Shown here in pieces: positions 48,801 to 64,000 of a stretch of 64,000 bases of DNA. The notes under the pieces are model-generated. The model was given only the letters and a program-made list of their open reading frames with translations. It was not told the origin of the DNA and searched no databases. Source of the DNA: Enoplosus armatus (Eukaryota; Chordata; Actinopteri; Centrarchiformes; Enoplosidae). The position numbers and the translations under genes were made by a program. The stretch covers positions 11,265,873-11,329,872 of the forward strand of contig NC_092203.1 of NCBI RefSeq assembly GCF_043641665.1, written 5' to 3'. Each line of letters begins with the position of its first letter. The stretch's first letter is position 1.

Positions 48801-50144
48801 GCATCACTTCACAGGTGACGGGTAGCATGGGTAGCACGGATGGTGGGTGAGGGAGGGGGCCGTGTCCCCTCCCGATGTTTCGGAAGATGGAAACTGGGGG
48901 TTATGCCACTGGAATTTATTGAATCATTCACACATTTTTGAATTGTTTTGCAAAAACACAGCAAACTGAATGTGGCCTCATAGCAGGTGCGAGTGCATGT
49001 CAATCAGATTGAATGTTTAAATAAATATGATTGAATGTGTAGTTCTTTCATTAACTTGTAATTTATGTCAGAATGCATACTGAACTAACCAGAAGTTAGC
49101 ATGCTTTAATCCCACATGTTCAGCTAAAGCTAACATGCTAAGCTTCAGAGGCCCTGGGCTTGTTGACTGACATTTTCTGCTGTTTTTCAAACTTGTTGGC
49201 TGCTGGAATTGATTTACTTGATTTGTGGTGTGACATGTGTAAACTCATAAACGTTCATGACAAGTGTAACATGCAACTTAGTTACCTGGATGATTGATTG
49301 ATAATCAGCAACATGAACGTTTAGGATATGAAACATGTCACACAACAAATCAAGTAAATCAGTTCAATTCTTTACTTTCAAGTCCAACAGCCAACAAGTC
49401 AACAAGTTTGAAAGCTTTGCATGTTAGTTTTAGCAGGACAATAGAACATGTGGGATTAAAGCATGCTAACCTCTGCTTAGCTCAGTATGCATACTGACAT
49501 AATGTACAAGTTAATGAAAGAACTACACATTCAATCTCATTTCTTTACACATTCAAATTGATTGAAATGCAATCGCACTCACCCAAACGTTTGTAGCATG
49601 TGCTCCCGTCCTCGTCACCTCCAGGTAAAATGGCCGACTGTCAAACAGGAAGTGAGAGAATCCAATTAGATTTATACAAGGGGAGCCCGGACTGTACAAA
49701 GCGGGTAGAGTACAGAGGGGAGTGTACCTGGTAGTTGGTAGCTTGGTCGTTTTCAGTTGGGTTTCTTCCACTGTGGGGTGTCATCATTCATGTTGATAGC
49801 AGTACATCTAGCAGCAGTTGCTCTCTGCATTAAAGATAGTTAAAGAAGAAGAACTATTGTAAGAGCATTTCAATCTTTACTGAAGATAATACCTTTCAAA
49901 ATCTGACAATTCAGCCCATAAAACTTTGATAAAAACATCTGAAGTATAATAAATTATACTGACCTATAATTAACATTAAATGAAGTAGTACGTTTTGGGC
50001 CTATGATAACAATACTTACTGGCTAGACTAGACTGAGGTGAATGTTTGTAAAATCTTTCTTCTTGTGTCCAGGACCAGTTTGAGTTCGCCCTGACAGCCG
50101 TCGCTGAGGAGGTCAACGCCATCCTCAAAGCTCTGCCCCAGTGA
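24608..50144 (+). CDS. ptprn: Receptor-type tyrosine phosphatase N (IA-2), inactive
   Basis: Dense-core-vesicle membrane protein of neuroendocrine cells; 978 aa (human 979). Coding exons: 24608-24686, 30020-30070, 33547-33657, 33782-33887, 34054-34216, 34365-34821, 35149-35292, 35550-35584, 35842-36029, 36470-36556, 37243-37322, 37473-37543, 39777-39986, 40294-40596, 40885-41032, 41362-41435, 41829-41906, 42013-42132, 42207-42373, 43581-43634, 44044-44108, 44578-44651, 50073-50144. Signal peptide ~1-24; Cys-rich RESP18-like start ([18 protein letters not shown]); Ser/Ala/Gln tracts in exon 6; membrane-proximal [10 protein letters not shown] and [15 protein letters not shown] 543-567; PTP domain from about exon 16. 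WPAQG (A876) and [10 protein letters not shown] (C908, D910) show the IA-2 substitutions that abolish catalysis. Ends ILKALPQ. Exon 3 uses a GC donor (CAAG|GCGAGT), needed for frame. Confidence 0.97.
26057..26077 (+). promoter_or_regulatory. REST/NRSF (RE1) site in ptprn intron 1
   Basis: TTCAGCACCATGGAGAGCG plus two bases aligns without gaps to the 21-bp RE1 consensus. The left half (TTCAGCACC) is identical, the GGA-AGCG core of the right half is intact, and mismatches fall at positions 11, 15, 20 and 21. REST silences neuroendocrine genes in other tissues, which suits ptprn. Binding is not shown by sequence. Confidence 0.7.
26590..26720. repeat. Probable fish interspersed repeat fragment
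   Basis: Contains GGGGACTATTTTCAGTGG and GGATTAATCCACATTTGG, word combinations I recognise from dispersed fish repeats. Boundaries and family are uncertain. Confidence 0.3.
28131..28385. repeat. Inverted-repeat-bounded element (MITE-like)
   Basis: The 14-bp word AAAAATCTGCCAGT at 28136-28149 is repeated as its exact reverse complement at 28347-28360, with AT-rich sequence between. This fits a short nonautonomous DNA-transposon copy. Neighbouring text (TTAAGCAAAGATAATAAG) is typical of dispersed fish repeats. Confidence 0.5.
30590..30722. repeat. Probable fish interspersed repeat fragment
   Basis: Contains GGTGGCGCTACTGGAAAAGG and GGGGATCACCAAGGAC, and ends GGGCGAACTGACCCTTTAA, all word patterns of dispersed fish repeats. 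Family not assigned. Confidence 0.35.
31349..31760. repeat. Degenerate ~94-bp minisatellite
   Basis: AGAYTGYRTT-type anchors recur at 31349, 31443, 31538, 31628 and 31693. Each is followed by a CATTTTGT..C box and an ATCTGTAATCTG-like box. Spacings are 94, 95, 90 and 65 bp, so there are about five diverged tandem copies, the fourth shortened. Confidence 0.7.
32100..32520. repeat. TG-rich degenerate simple-sequence block
   Basis: Short pure (GT)n runs near 32117-32131 and 32200-32230 lead into ~290 bp of TGTGTA/TGTGTTTG-type sequence. It is open in several frames only because it is low in complexity. Confidence 0.75.
32862..32930. repeat. hAT-like transposon end fragment
   Basis: CAGTGCTTCCCAATCTTTTT followed by CACTTATGACCC resembles the CAGTGGTTCCCAACCT terminal repeats of hAT-type elements. 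No matching second end was found nearby. Confidence 0.35.
33120..33260 (-). repeat. Interspersed repeat, copy B
   Basis: Reverse-oriented relative of the 13630-13810 repeat, sharing the exact 16-mer ACTTTTGCCGCAATGC and flanking boxes. Confidence 0.45.
36301..36408 (+). repeat. Purine-rich tract in ptprn intron 9
   Basis: About 108 bp almost entirely A and G on the plus strand (GGAAAGGATGGAAAAAGAAA type), lying 60 bp before exon 10. Confidence 0.7.
37884..38105. repeat. Short nonautonomous DNA-transposon-like repeat
   Basis: Begins CAGTGGTGGAACAAGTACTT and ends TTGAGTAATTTCCACCATCG, so GGTGGAA and TTCCACC form inverted ends. The inside is rich in AAGTAAAAGTAC words. I recognise this as a repeat abundant in percomorph fish; I cannot name its registered family. 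Confidence 0.6.
39176..39425 (+). repeat. 250-bp polypurine tract
   Basis: A run of mostly A/G on the plus strand (GAGGAGAAGAAAAGAGAGTG type) immediately after a (CA)n microsatellite, inside ptprn intron 12. Confidence 0.8.
42650..42738 (+). ncRNA. mir153: miR-153 precursor hairpin
   Basis: The 3p mature sequence lies at 42702-42723 and begins TTGCATAGTCACAAAAATGA, identical to canonical miR-153-3p as I know it. The partner arm at 42664-42685 (GTCATTCTTGTGGTTTGCAG..) pairs with it across a 16-nt loop and resembles the known 5p strand with a few changes. It sits in ptprn intron 19, as human MIR153-1 does in PTPRN, so it is probably co-transcribed with the host gene and excised from the intron. 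miR-153 targets in other vertebrates include SNARE and synuclein genes; that is prior knowledge. Confidence 0.93.
42784..42817. repeat. (TATC)n microsatellite
   Basis: About eight TCTA/TATC units 60 bp downstream of the miR-153 hairpin. Confidence 0.9.
45014..45079 (+). other. Possible repeat-derived cassette exon in ptprn
   Basis: 66 nt (22 codons, no stop, phase 0 like the flanking exons 22 and 23) lie between TTTGACAG and GTAAGTGC. It would insert [20 protein letters not shown] plus two residues into the end of the PTP domain. Known PTPRN proteins lack it, and the segment belongs to the fold-back arm (shortened copy near 49585-49640). It may be a chance frame. Confidence 0.25.
45080..45370. 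mobile_element. Hairpin/MITE-like element in left arm
   Basis: About 60-bp terminal inverted repeats: GTAAGTGCGATTGCATTTCA.. at 45080-45138 and ..GACATGCAATTGCACTTAC at 45310-45370, enclosing a second inner pair around GCTAACATGCTAAGC and GTAGCATGTTAGC. The layout is that of a short nonautonomous element with TIRs. Confidence 0.6.
45730..46800 (-). repeat. Tandem tRNA-like array, 8 units (left arm)
   Basis: Eight units read on the minus strand. GGGATTGAACTCACAACC-type boxes fall at about 45735, 45876, 46017, 46163, 46309, 46450, 46596 and 46737, with spacings of 141-146 bp. On the minus strand each unit has TAGCTCAGTCAGTGGGA, close to the pol III A box (TRGCNNAGYNGG), and about 35 nt later GTTCAATCC, matching the B-box core GWTCRANNC. 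The two end units are diverged. The middle of most units can be drawn as a 7-nt loop CTGGAAG. Arm pairing is poor, so these are tRNA-derived repeats, not tRNA genes. Confidence 0.8.
46860..47850 (-). mobile_element. Broken LINE (non-LTR retrotransposon) fragment
   Basis: Between the arms, minus strand. An endonuclease-start-like piece ([21 protein letters not shown]) is joined directly to reverse-transcriptase text: [44 protein letters not shown], and FDDSAIVG (the catalytic F/YxDD region). The thumb-like [14 protein letters not shown] continues in a different frame at 47060-46872. Most of the endonuclease and linker is therefore missing and the RT is frameshifted. It resembles the CR1/L2/Rex group of fish LINEs and is not functional. 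Confidence 0.8.
47996..48630 (+). repeat. Tandem tRNA-like array, 5 units (right arm)
   Basis: Five units on the plus strand, with B-box-like segments ending at 48060, 48201, 48342, 48483 and 48623 (spacing 140-141 bp). Each carries TAGCTCAG plus GTTCAATCC or a close variant. Linkers are GATGTCCAAAGGAAAAAATG-like and nearly identical between units and to the left-arm array. Confidence 0.8.
48985..49583. mobile_element. Larger hairpin/MITE-like element in right arm
   Basis: Same terminal inverted repeats as the left-arm element (48985-49043 and 49521-49583). About 300 bp extra inside contains its own palindrome: 49188-49258 pairs with 49313-49410, sharing for example TTGATTTGTTGTGTGAC-type words and AAACGTTCAT/ATGAACGTTT. 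Confidence 0.6.
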
Positions 50145-51127
50145 AACCAGTACGACCCAGACCAGCCTGACCCCGATCCTATCTTACCTTGCCTTCTCTC
50201 TCTATGATGACGATGATTATCATGATGAAGAATGACGTACTTCTCAATCTGCCCGCGTGGTGATTCCTTGAAACATAATGATGATGTCAAAAGATTTGAA
50301 AAACACTTAACTATCAGGTTAGGAAGGATTTTACGCAGACAACGTCAGACTTGAAATCTGATTTTTAAGTATTTGTGGCACTGATATGATGTGATCTGGG
50401 ACGTTCAGACGGTAAAAAGTGTTGCATTCACAGATAATCTGAATGAAAATTAAACCAGGAAGATAAAACAGAACAGAGACGCTATAGGGTTTTAAACTAT
50501 TGCAATGCCTCATAATCCAAAAACTTAAACAGCAAAGTCATCTGTACTTTCCCACCTGAATGTATTTTCTGAACCATCTGACGTGACCATGTGAATGAGC
50601 CACAGACTATCTAAACATCAGATTTTACTTCATCCTGTGGAAATCCAGCCTGACGTTCTGGTAGCTATGCTCCAATTTGAGCCATACAGACGCAGAAACT
50701 TAATTTTTCCTCTTATATGTGATTGAAGTTTGTTGAAATTGTGCTGCCGTTGGGTCATGTTTGGTTTTGTTCTCAGTAAGGAAAATGATTGGATAGGAAA
50801 TGATTTAGAAATGTGATTTTAAAGCATCAAAAGGCTCCAAAAAGCTTAGATTTCTAAAATGTCAAGTGGAAGTATAGGATGTTTTGCAAGGTGGTTAGGG
50901 ATGAATTCTGATTGTTTGCACATCCTGCTCGATCTGTAGCTTCCCTTCCTCTCCTCACATGACTAACAAACATACGTCCTTCTCTTCGTGTGCCGGTCAG
51001 ATTATTTTACATCACTGGATATATTGTTGTATACCTCACGCAAATCAGAAAATGAAAAAAAAAATATAAAAAAGAAAATGCTATTCTATGAAAAGAAGAA
51101 AAGCTATTTTGTATATGTGAGACCTTA

Positions 51128-51133
51128 AATAAA
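51128..51133 (+). promoter_or_regulatory. ptprn poly(A) signal
   Basis: AATAAA about 980 nt after the stop, followed by a T-run and GTGTCAAAGTGC, giving a 3' UTR of about 1 kb (50145 to ~51150). Confidence 0.65.
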
Positions 51134-51149
51134 TTTTTTCGTGTCAAAG

Positions 51150-52344
51150 TGCTGCAATCACTCGTGTGACTTTCTGTTTTTTAGAACTATACAGATACAC
51201 ACATAAACACAATAATCACCACCTAATTACTACCTTTTTCTTCTTGAAGTGTCAAGTTAAATAACATTTATGAAACAGAAATATTTCTAATCCTATTCAT
51301 CTTTTTCTATTCAAACTGAGCAATGTCCGTACATATACTGTATCAGAACCAGGAAATAGTCAAATTGTCCTTTTTTATACTTATTACAAAAGCAACGGGT
51401 AATGTGAACTCTTTCCAGCATCTGTATTTTGTTTTAATCACATTGAGTTTTCATATAGCTTTCATTGTGTGCCCCATTAGTCGGTTCATGTCAAGGTGTG
51501 TTTGTCCTTTAATTAATAGAACAGAATAATCAGCTGTAATTATAGGAACCATAGTGTTTGAGAAGAGTCCAGAGCTTATTTTAAGACAGGCTCCAAATGT
51601 CCAGCCTTATCCTCCCAGTCATGACACTGGAAGATAAATCCATGAGCTAATTTATGCTGTTTTGGTCTTTTGTCCCTTTTCGGTTCATATGAATCTGGAG
51701 TCCTGGCCTAGAAATAAAATATTCTCCATGACTCTCAGTGGGCTTAACCCAGAAACATCACACCAACTGACCTGCTGCTGCTCCAGGATTTAGCCTGGTC
51801 CAAAATTAGACAACACACTAGCATCACAGGGATTTCCAAATTATCTCTCATATATTAAACCCAAATACATAATGGAGGTTTAATCTGCTTCCAGAGCAGT
51901 TAGTGAAGTCATTGGAGCATTAGGCCTCTCTCAGGCATCAGCCTGTTATTGTATTGTGCTGAGGTTTTACCAACTACTCACAGGACAAGGGATTAAATCT
52001 GGTTATAAAAACACAGGCTGCACAGTTCCTACAGCCTGATCTGTTAAATCTGTCCAGCACAGAGCTCAGGGCAGTGTTTTGAAAGACATGCCAAAAACTC
52101 ACTGGTTTCAACCTCTTAACAGGAATATTTCCTAGTTTTCTTTACCTTATGATGGTAAACTGATCTTAAGGCTTTGGGCTGTTGACATTTTACAAACTGA
52201 ACTACTAGTTGATTAACCTAGAAAATAATCATTTGAGAAGACATTCAGTTAACATAGTTCAAAGTATTAAACCAGTAAGACGTCAATGCAACATGATCAT
52301 TGTGCTCGCTGAAGTAAATACATGACAAGAAATTACTTTGCTCT
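51150..52344. other. ptprn-tubulin intergenic stretch
   Basis: About 1.2 kb between convergent ptprn (+) and the first alpha-tubulin gene (-). No exon was recognised; in particular I found no DNAJB2-like coding sequence, which sits between these genes in mammals. Confidence 0.55.
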
Positions 52345-52496
52345 TTTATTAGTTTGCAAGATTAAAACTGAGGCAGGAAACTCTTGTAGCTCACTGGAAT
52401 GTGTAGAATTAAAGGAACGAGTCCACAACAAAACAAAACATTCTTTCTAGAGCAGGTGGACTTATGGAGCCACAGCGAGCTAGATGTTTCAGGGAC

Positions 52497-55623
<3,127 letters not shown>

Positions 55624-55709
55624 TTTTCCGACTGTTTTTTCTCCTTCTTTCCGACGTTGAAGAATCGGTTGCTGAAGGCGGTAGTGAAGAGCGGCAGCCG
55701 AGCTGGTAG

Positions 55710-55717
55710 TATTTATA
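55710..55717 (-). promoter_or_regulatory. TATA box of alpha-tubulin copy 1
   Basis: TATAAATA on the minus strand, 87-94 nt upstream of the ATG, with a CCGCCTCC GC-box-like motif just farther upstream. The predicted leader is about 60 nt. Confidence 0.65.
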
Positions 55718-55729
55718 CTTTTTCAAGGA

Positions 55730-57142
55730 GGCGGAACCAAAGTGACGATTTGAGTTTCCTCTCGGCGGGAGCGACCGTTAGGCGCTGCTGCATTCAAGTA
55801 CGGCCCGAAATATTCCGATTCATGGCGTTTAGCTGCGTCATCTGATGGAAAGGACTGCTGTTAGTCCCACTTTGTCACTCTCATGTAATCATAACTTTCC
55901 CATGTGAGACTTTTGCATTGATAATGTGATGACACGAATTTTCGAGGCATCACAATCAATGTAAAGAGACCGACGGTTGCAAACAAACACAGACAAAGTT
56001 GCATGACTCCATGAACATACAGATATATAAGAGGAAAAATGAGAGGTTCCTATGCTACATTGGTAAAAAATCAGTCCAACACACCTCACACACAATCGAT
56101 GCATCTATTGGCCCAGCTAACATTTGTATTGTTGGCTGTGAAAATAAATAGTGGTCATATTTGTATGTATAAAGCAAGTTCAAAATGTAATTAATTGCGT
56201 CTGAACGCACCTTCAAAATACTACTGAAAATATCTGGAAAATATGCCACTATGGCAAAGTAAAGTGATTTCTCTTACTATTTTTCTTAGCAACAGGATAG
56301 AGGATTGTTAAAATGTCTTCAAATCTTGTTGAACAGCCAGGCTTTTAGGTTTGACCTAGTCTGCTGAAAACAGTGACTTCCAAGGCTCAAATGTGCATAA
56401 ATGCTAAATATAAAATGTAATAATGATGATTACCTGAGGCACAAGCTAAAGCTAAGCTGCTCTGGGGGTCAAGTGCAGTCTTAACAGTTGTTTTATTATT
56501 TTTAATTGTGTTATATCAATAAAAAGTGTGTTTATTTTTATCAGTGTTATTGAGGGTTATTTGTATAGCAATGAAACAAATACACAGCAACTAACGGTCT
56601 GAAAAGTGCCCTTTTTTCTAATCTAAATATCACGACTGAAGTTGGTCTGTGCTACTTAATTTCTAGAATTACATAATACCCAGCTAAAACTATTATTATA
56701 AGCTTTGTTTTATTGTCATTTTACTCTGGAGGGCACTAGAATTCATGAACAGTTTTATTTTTGATACTCTAATTTCTTTTAATTTCATTTAATTTCATTT
56801 ATAATTCATGACTAAATTAAGTAAACCCCATGAAAGCCATATAACGGAAGCTATCAATAAAAAAGAGTTAACACTTCCTTCACCAAGAACATATGACTTA
56901 GAGCTAAAATAATGAAAAGCTACAAGTGCTACAGACTATCACCTCTCATGTATTCATTGGTAGTGAAGACTGAGCACCATGAGATAATCCAGGTCTAATC
57001 CTGAGGTATTTTTGTTATGTAAGGCATTGCACATGGCTCTGAGGTGGAATTAGACTTAAATGTTCAGTGCTTATCAAGGTATTGAAGTGAGTTGTGTTAT
57101 AAGACACTGACAACAAAGTACACCAACGGAAACATGTCTCAG
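55730..57142. other. Intergenic stretch between tubulin copies 1 and 2
   Basis: About 1.4 kb of AT-rich sequence with no recognised exon or strong repeat, apart from the upstream promoter region of copy 1. Confidence 0.5.
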
Positions 57143-57537
57143 TTTATTCTTTCAAGAAAAGGAAACATAGAAAAGATGATATCTTGACACTGAATTCCTC
57201 TTAATCTCACTCCAGGCTTGACGTGTGAATATCTTTTTCATTGTATAGAATATCACTATAAAATTTGAGAGCACCTGACTGTCTGTTTAGCATAGAGTAG
57301 ATGTCTTAATAATTCAAGACTTAAAATTCCTCAACAAAACTCTGTAGTTCCTAATTCCTTGCCTTGAAGCCAAGGAATATGTCAACAGTAGGGTTTTCCA
57401 TACCACTCAATTGATGAGACATTTGTACAGTTTATCCGGGTTTGTCCCTCTCTATGACAGCAGGCCTTTAAACCATGTCTAAAAGTCAAAAGTAAAACTT
57501 TGCCCAATCAGTGTTGGTTTTGTTTGTTTTTTCAAAC

Positions 57538-59801
<2,264 letters not shown>

Positions 59802-59884
59802 GTTTCTGTTGCTTGAAGCAGTCCCTCGTTCACCTGAGATGAGTGGCTGGGGATGTTGTGTCACGTACGAGTGCAGGGGGCTGC

Positions 59885-59931
59885 TTTATAGCGTGGCATC
59901 ACTAGGCAACAGCCTGGCATGTTGTGGTAAC
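59885..59931 (-). promoter_or_regulatory. Promoter of alpha-tubulin copy 2: TATA and X-box-like motifs
   Basis: TATAAA on the minus strand at 59885-59890, 84-89 nt before the ATG. Just upstream of it are ACTAGGCAAC (59901-59910) and GTTGTGGTAAC (59921-59931, plus-strand reading). Both contain the RGYAAC half of the RFX X-box, and the second is an imperfect palindrome of that type. Confidence 0.5.
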
Positions 59932-59939
59932 TGGAGGAG

Positions 59940-61308
59940 CTGGAGAAGCAAACACCGTCTCCTTTAATGAAAGATGAGGAGGAGGGGCACAAAAAAGAAA
60001 ATCAACTGGTATGTTCCCCTGCTCAGATATAAGGAATAACAGCTGTTGTTTCACAGGCGAGTAACCACCAACAATGACCAGAGTGGCTGTGAAATATGAC
60101 CCATAACAGTTCGCCCTCTCCTCCAATTTCACATTTTAGATTTGAGGCATGTCACTTGTTACTCTGCAGTGAACAGGTTCAACTTGCTCAAAGACACTTA
60201 AACAGGCTGTTGTTTGTCTGCTGCTGAATCAAACTCATGACCTTTCAGTTACCAGACAAGAATAGTGCATGAAAAAAACAATATTCTAATGGAGCACTAT
60301 TCAAATTAAAACTTGGTCCTGTTAACACGGCACACTTGGAGCCTCTGTTTTCTTATCTTGCAGCGGTAAGAAAACAGACACCTCCCCAGAGTGACCTGAA
60401 TAGGCTTTTGTTACAGATCACCGTTGCATCACCACTTTGGTCGAGATTCATTTGCAATGCAAAGGTAGTCGACAGCCAGGGGATAACATTAGAGCACGCC
60501 TCTCTCTAAGGCGGGGGACATTTGAGATCAGTGTTTCGTTTTCCAGCAGGTTACAGAGCATCAATGTATGTGATAAATATTTCAACTGAGTTTTATTACC
60601 CCACAGAAAGACAACAGGGGCTCGGTAGCCATATTGAGTTGGCTTGATGCATGCTATACTTAAAGCTAAAGATTAACAAAGGATTATGATTTCTCTCAAG
60701 GAATTCCCACCAAAGACTTAGACTAATATTGTTTTTAACAGACTCTCCCCAACTACTGAATGGGTATAGGTTGATCAAATGCTTTAAAGCTGCTAACCCT
60801 AAAAGAATTTAGTAAGCATTGTTTTAATGGAAAGACTTAGTGTCTTGATGCGGTTTCAGAGCCTTTTCCTTCCTAACAAGAAAGAAAGTCTTTAGGAAGT
60901 TAGTGGCAAAAACTGTTGTGTTTATATCCATGTACTCTTTTGTTTGAATTCAAATGGCTGTTCTATGTTTCACCTCTGCATCTGAAGGTAACCCTAGAGA
61001 CGTAATAACAAACTGCTTGCATCTGCCAAGTAAGGACTGCCTGAGCACACTCCCATTTAGTTTCCCTAGTTACTCTTTTCTCAGGCCTTGTTTGCTCTGG
61101 GATGTCAGCTGATGTGTGTGCATTACACTCAATGGCAGACACTCTCATTGAGTACACACAGAGCTAGTGAGAGAAACAGATCATCAGCACACAATGGGGA
61201 GGTGGTGGTTGCAACATTCCTGCTAGCCCTCTCATTGTTACAAGAATTTATGACCTTTTCTAAAAGATTTTTAGCACAAATAAAAACACGAATTCTTTGC
61301 GCTTTTGC
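59940..61308. other. Intergenic stretch between tubulin copies 2 and 3
   Basis: About 1.4 kb without a recognised exon. No convincing repeat was seen. Confidence 0.5.
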
Positions 61309-61437
61309 TTTATTTTCCATGTAGTATTCTTGTTTTGAAGTGTAAAATCTATATGTAATATTGTGTCAGTTTTGTGACAAGTGAAATACAACTGCAGCTG
61401 AGTTGTGTGAATACATTTAACAATTTGTGTTAAGCAC

Positions 61438-63158
<1,721 letters not shown>

Positions 63159-63228
63159 GATGACTCCTGCTGCTGACGTTGAGGATCTGCAGGGGAAATC
63201 TGTTGTCGGTGTGTCTGTTAAGATTTCT

Positions 63229-63257
63229 CTTATAATTCCTCCAATCTCTATGGTAAC
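63229..63257 (-). promoter_or_regulatory. Promoter of alpha-tubulin copy 3: TATA-like box and X-box half-site
   Basis: TATAAG on the minus strand at 63229-63234, 71-76 nt before the ATG. Fifteen bases farther upstream lies TCTATGGTAAC (plus reading, to 63257), which contains the ATGGTAAC half of an RFX X-box. Confidence 0.45.
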
Positions 63258-63259
63258 AA

Positions 63260-64000
63260 GTTTTCTTGTTGATTAACTGGGTTTAGCAGAGGGAAAAGCC
63301 AATAATTCAGCTGTGGAACACATTATGCAAACATACTCCGCCACACATCAATAACCCTTCGTCCTGTATTTGTGGAGTATACTGAGATAAATTAACTCAA
63401 GGCTCTGTGGGGGGCTGAGATCTCCATGGAGATCTACTAGAGTCAGTCAAGGAGATTCACTGAAATCATTTGTGTCCAGAATGATGTAAATATTTAATAA
63501 ATCCTTCTATTGAATAGATGTGTTAGGTTGGGGGAGCTAACTGAGTCTTGATGAGGACTTCCAAAATAAGTAATACACAAATGCAAAATTCAAAATGGTT
63601 CAAACGGACCTCTGAGTTTTCTGCCATACTGTCAAAGGTTAGTTGTAATGTGAAGTCTATGTGATTTGTAGTAAAGAGCTAAGACATGGAAACACTGGAA
63701 AGGACATTTAAATATCAGTAGGTAACATATGGGTTTGAGTGCTCTATAAAGTACACTAGATACAGAATTAAAATGGATTTCTCTGATTATTTGTGATCAG
63801 ATCTGTAGGCCTGTTCCCTCACTGCTGTTTGATCTATTGTTGGAGTAGTGGAAGCCCCCCCCCCCCCGGCCTCGCCTCCATGAGGCCTGACTGGGCTGCT
63901 CTGTTGTGTTTTCCGCATGATTGGGTGTCCTGTTGTTACAGAAACATTGAAGGTCACACGACGGTTGCTGGCATGTAGATTTACAGAAGAACAGGGCCTG
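63260..64000. other. Right flank
   Basis: Upstream of tubulin copy 3. No coding exon is supported. A run of about 13 C lies at 63855-63867. Confidence 0.5.

Larger units (their letters stand above)
47953..49765 (-). repeat. Right arm of the fold-back locus
   Basis: Inverted partner of 44890-46848. It has fewer tRNA-like units (5 against 8) but a larger hairpin element near its outer end (48985-49583 against 45080-45370), so the arms have changed independently since they formed. Confidence 0.85.
44652..50072 (+). other. ptprn intron 22 carrying a nested fold-back
   Basis: The 5.4 kb last intron. Apart from about 240 bp at the left edge and 300 bp at the right edge, it consists of inverted, nested repeat elements and a LINE fragment, listed separately. 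Human exons 22 and 23 join directly across the equivalent position, so the reading frame needs nothing from this interval. Confidence 0.8.

Overview
The window reads as nuclear DNA of a ray-finned (probably percomorph) fish. It has intron-containing vertebrate genes with GT-AG introns, dense CA/GT microsatellites, and several repeat types common in fish genomes. Gene content and order match part of the human 2q35 neighbourhood as I remember it (TUBA4A - PTPRN/MIR153-1 - DNPEP - DES - TMEM198). I assign no species.

Layout: (1) 1677-3443 (+) tmem198, four coding exons, long 3' UTR to about 5.49 kb. (2) 6550-13054 (-) desmin, nine exons, 471 aa; the last coding exon is only 42 nt. (3) 16334-23182 (+) dnpep, aspartyl aminopeptidase, fourteen coding exons, 469 aa with all metal/catalytic residues. 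(4) 24608-50144 (+) ptprn (IA-2), twenty-three coding exons, 978 aa. It is a secretory-granule receptor-type pseudophosphatase with the inactivating Ala and Asp replacements. Its intron 19 carries miR-153, and intron 1 carries a near-consensus REST/RE1 site. (5) 52497-63158 (-) three tandem complete alpha-tubulin genes of 449, 451 and 452 aa. Each has the vertebrate 1+223+149+~980 exon plan with an isolated ATG exon, and their coding exons look homogenised by gene conversion.

The most unusual DNA is the last intron of ptprn (44652-50072). About 4.9 kb of it is a nested fold-back. Two inverted arms begin near 44890 and end near 49765. Each arm carries a terminal segment, a smaller hairpin element, and a tandem array of ~141-146-bp tRNA-like units with good pol III A- and B-box matches (8 units in one arm, 5 in the other). 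Between the arms lies an internally deleted, frameshifted LINE fragment. The outer segment of the left arm contains a 66-nt, phase-0, stop-free stretch bounded by AG and GTAAGT, a possible repeat-derived cassette exon.

Functionally the genes are independent: muscle intermediate filament, cytosolic peptidase, neuroendocrine granule protein, microtubule subunits and a membrane protein. They are linked by conserved synteny, not by an operon. No CRISPR array, prokaryotic element, rRNA or clearly functional tRNA gene was seen.
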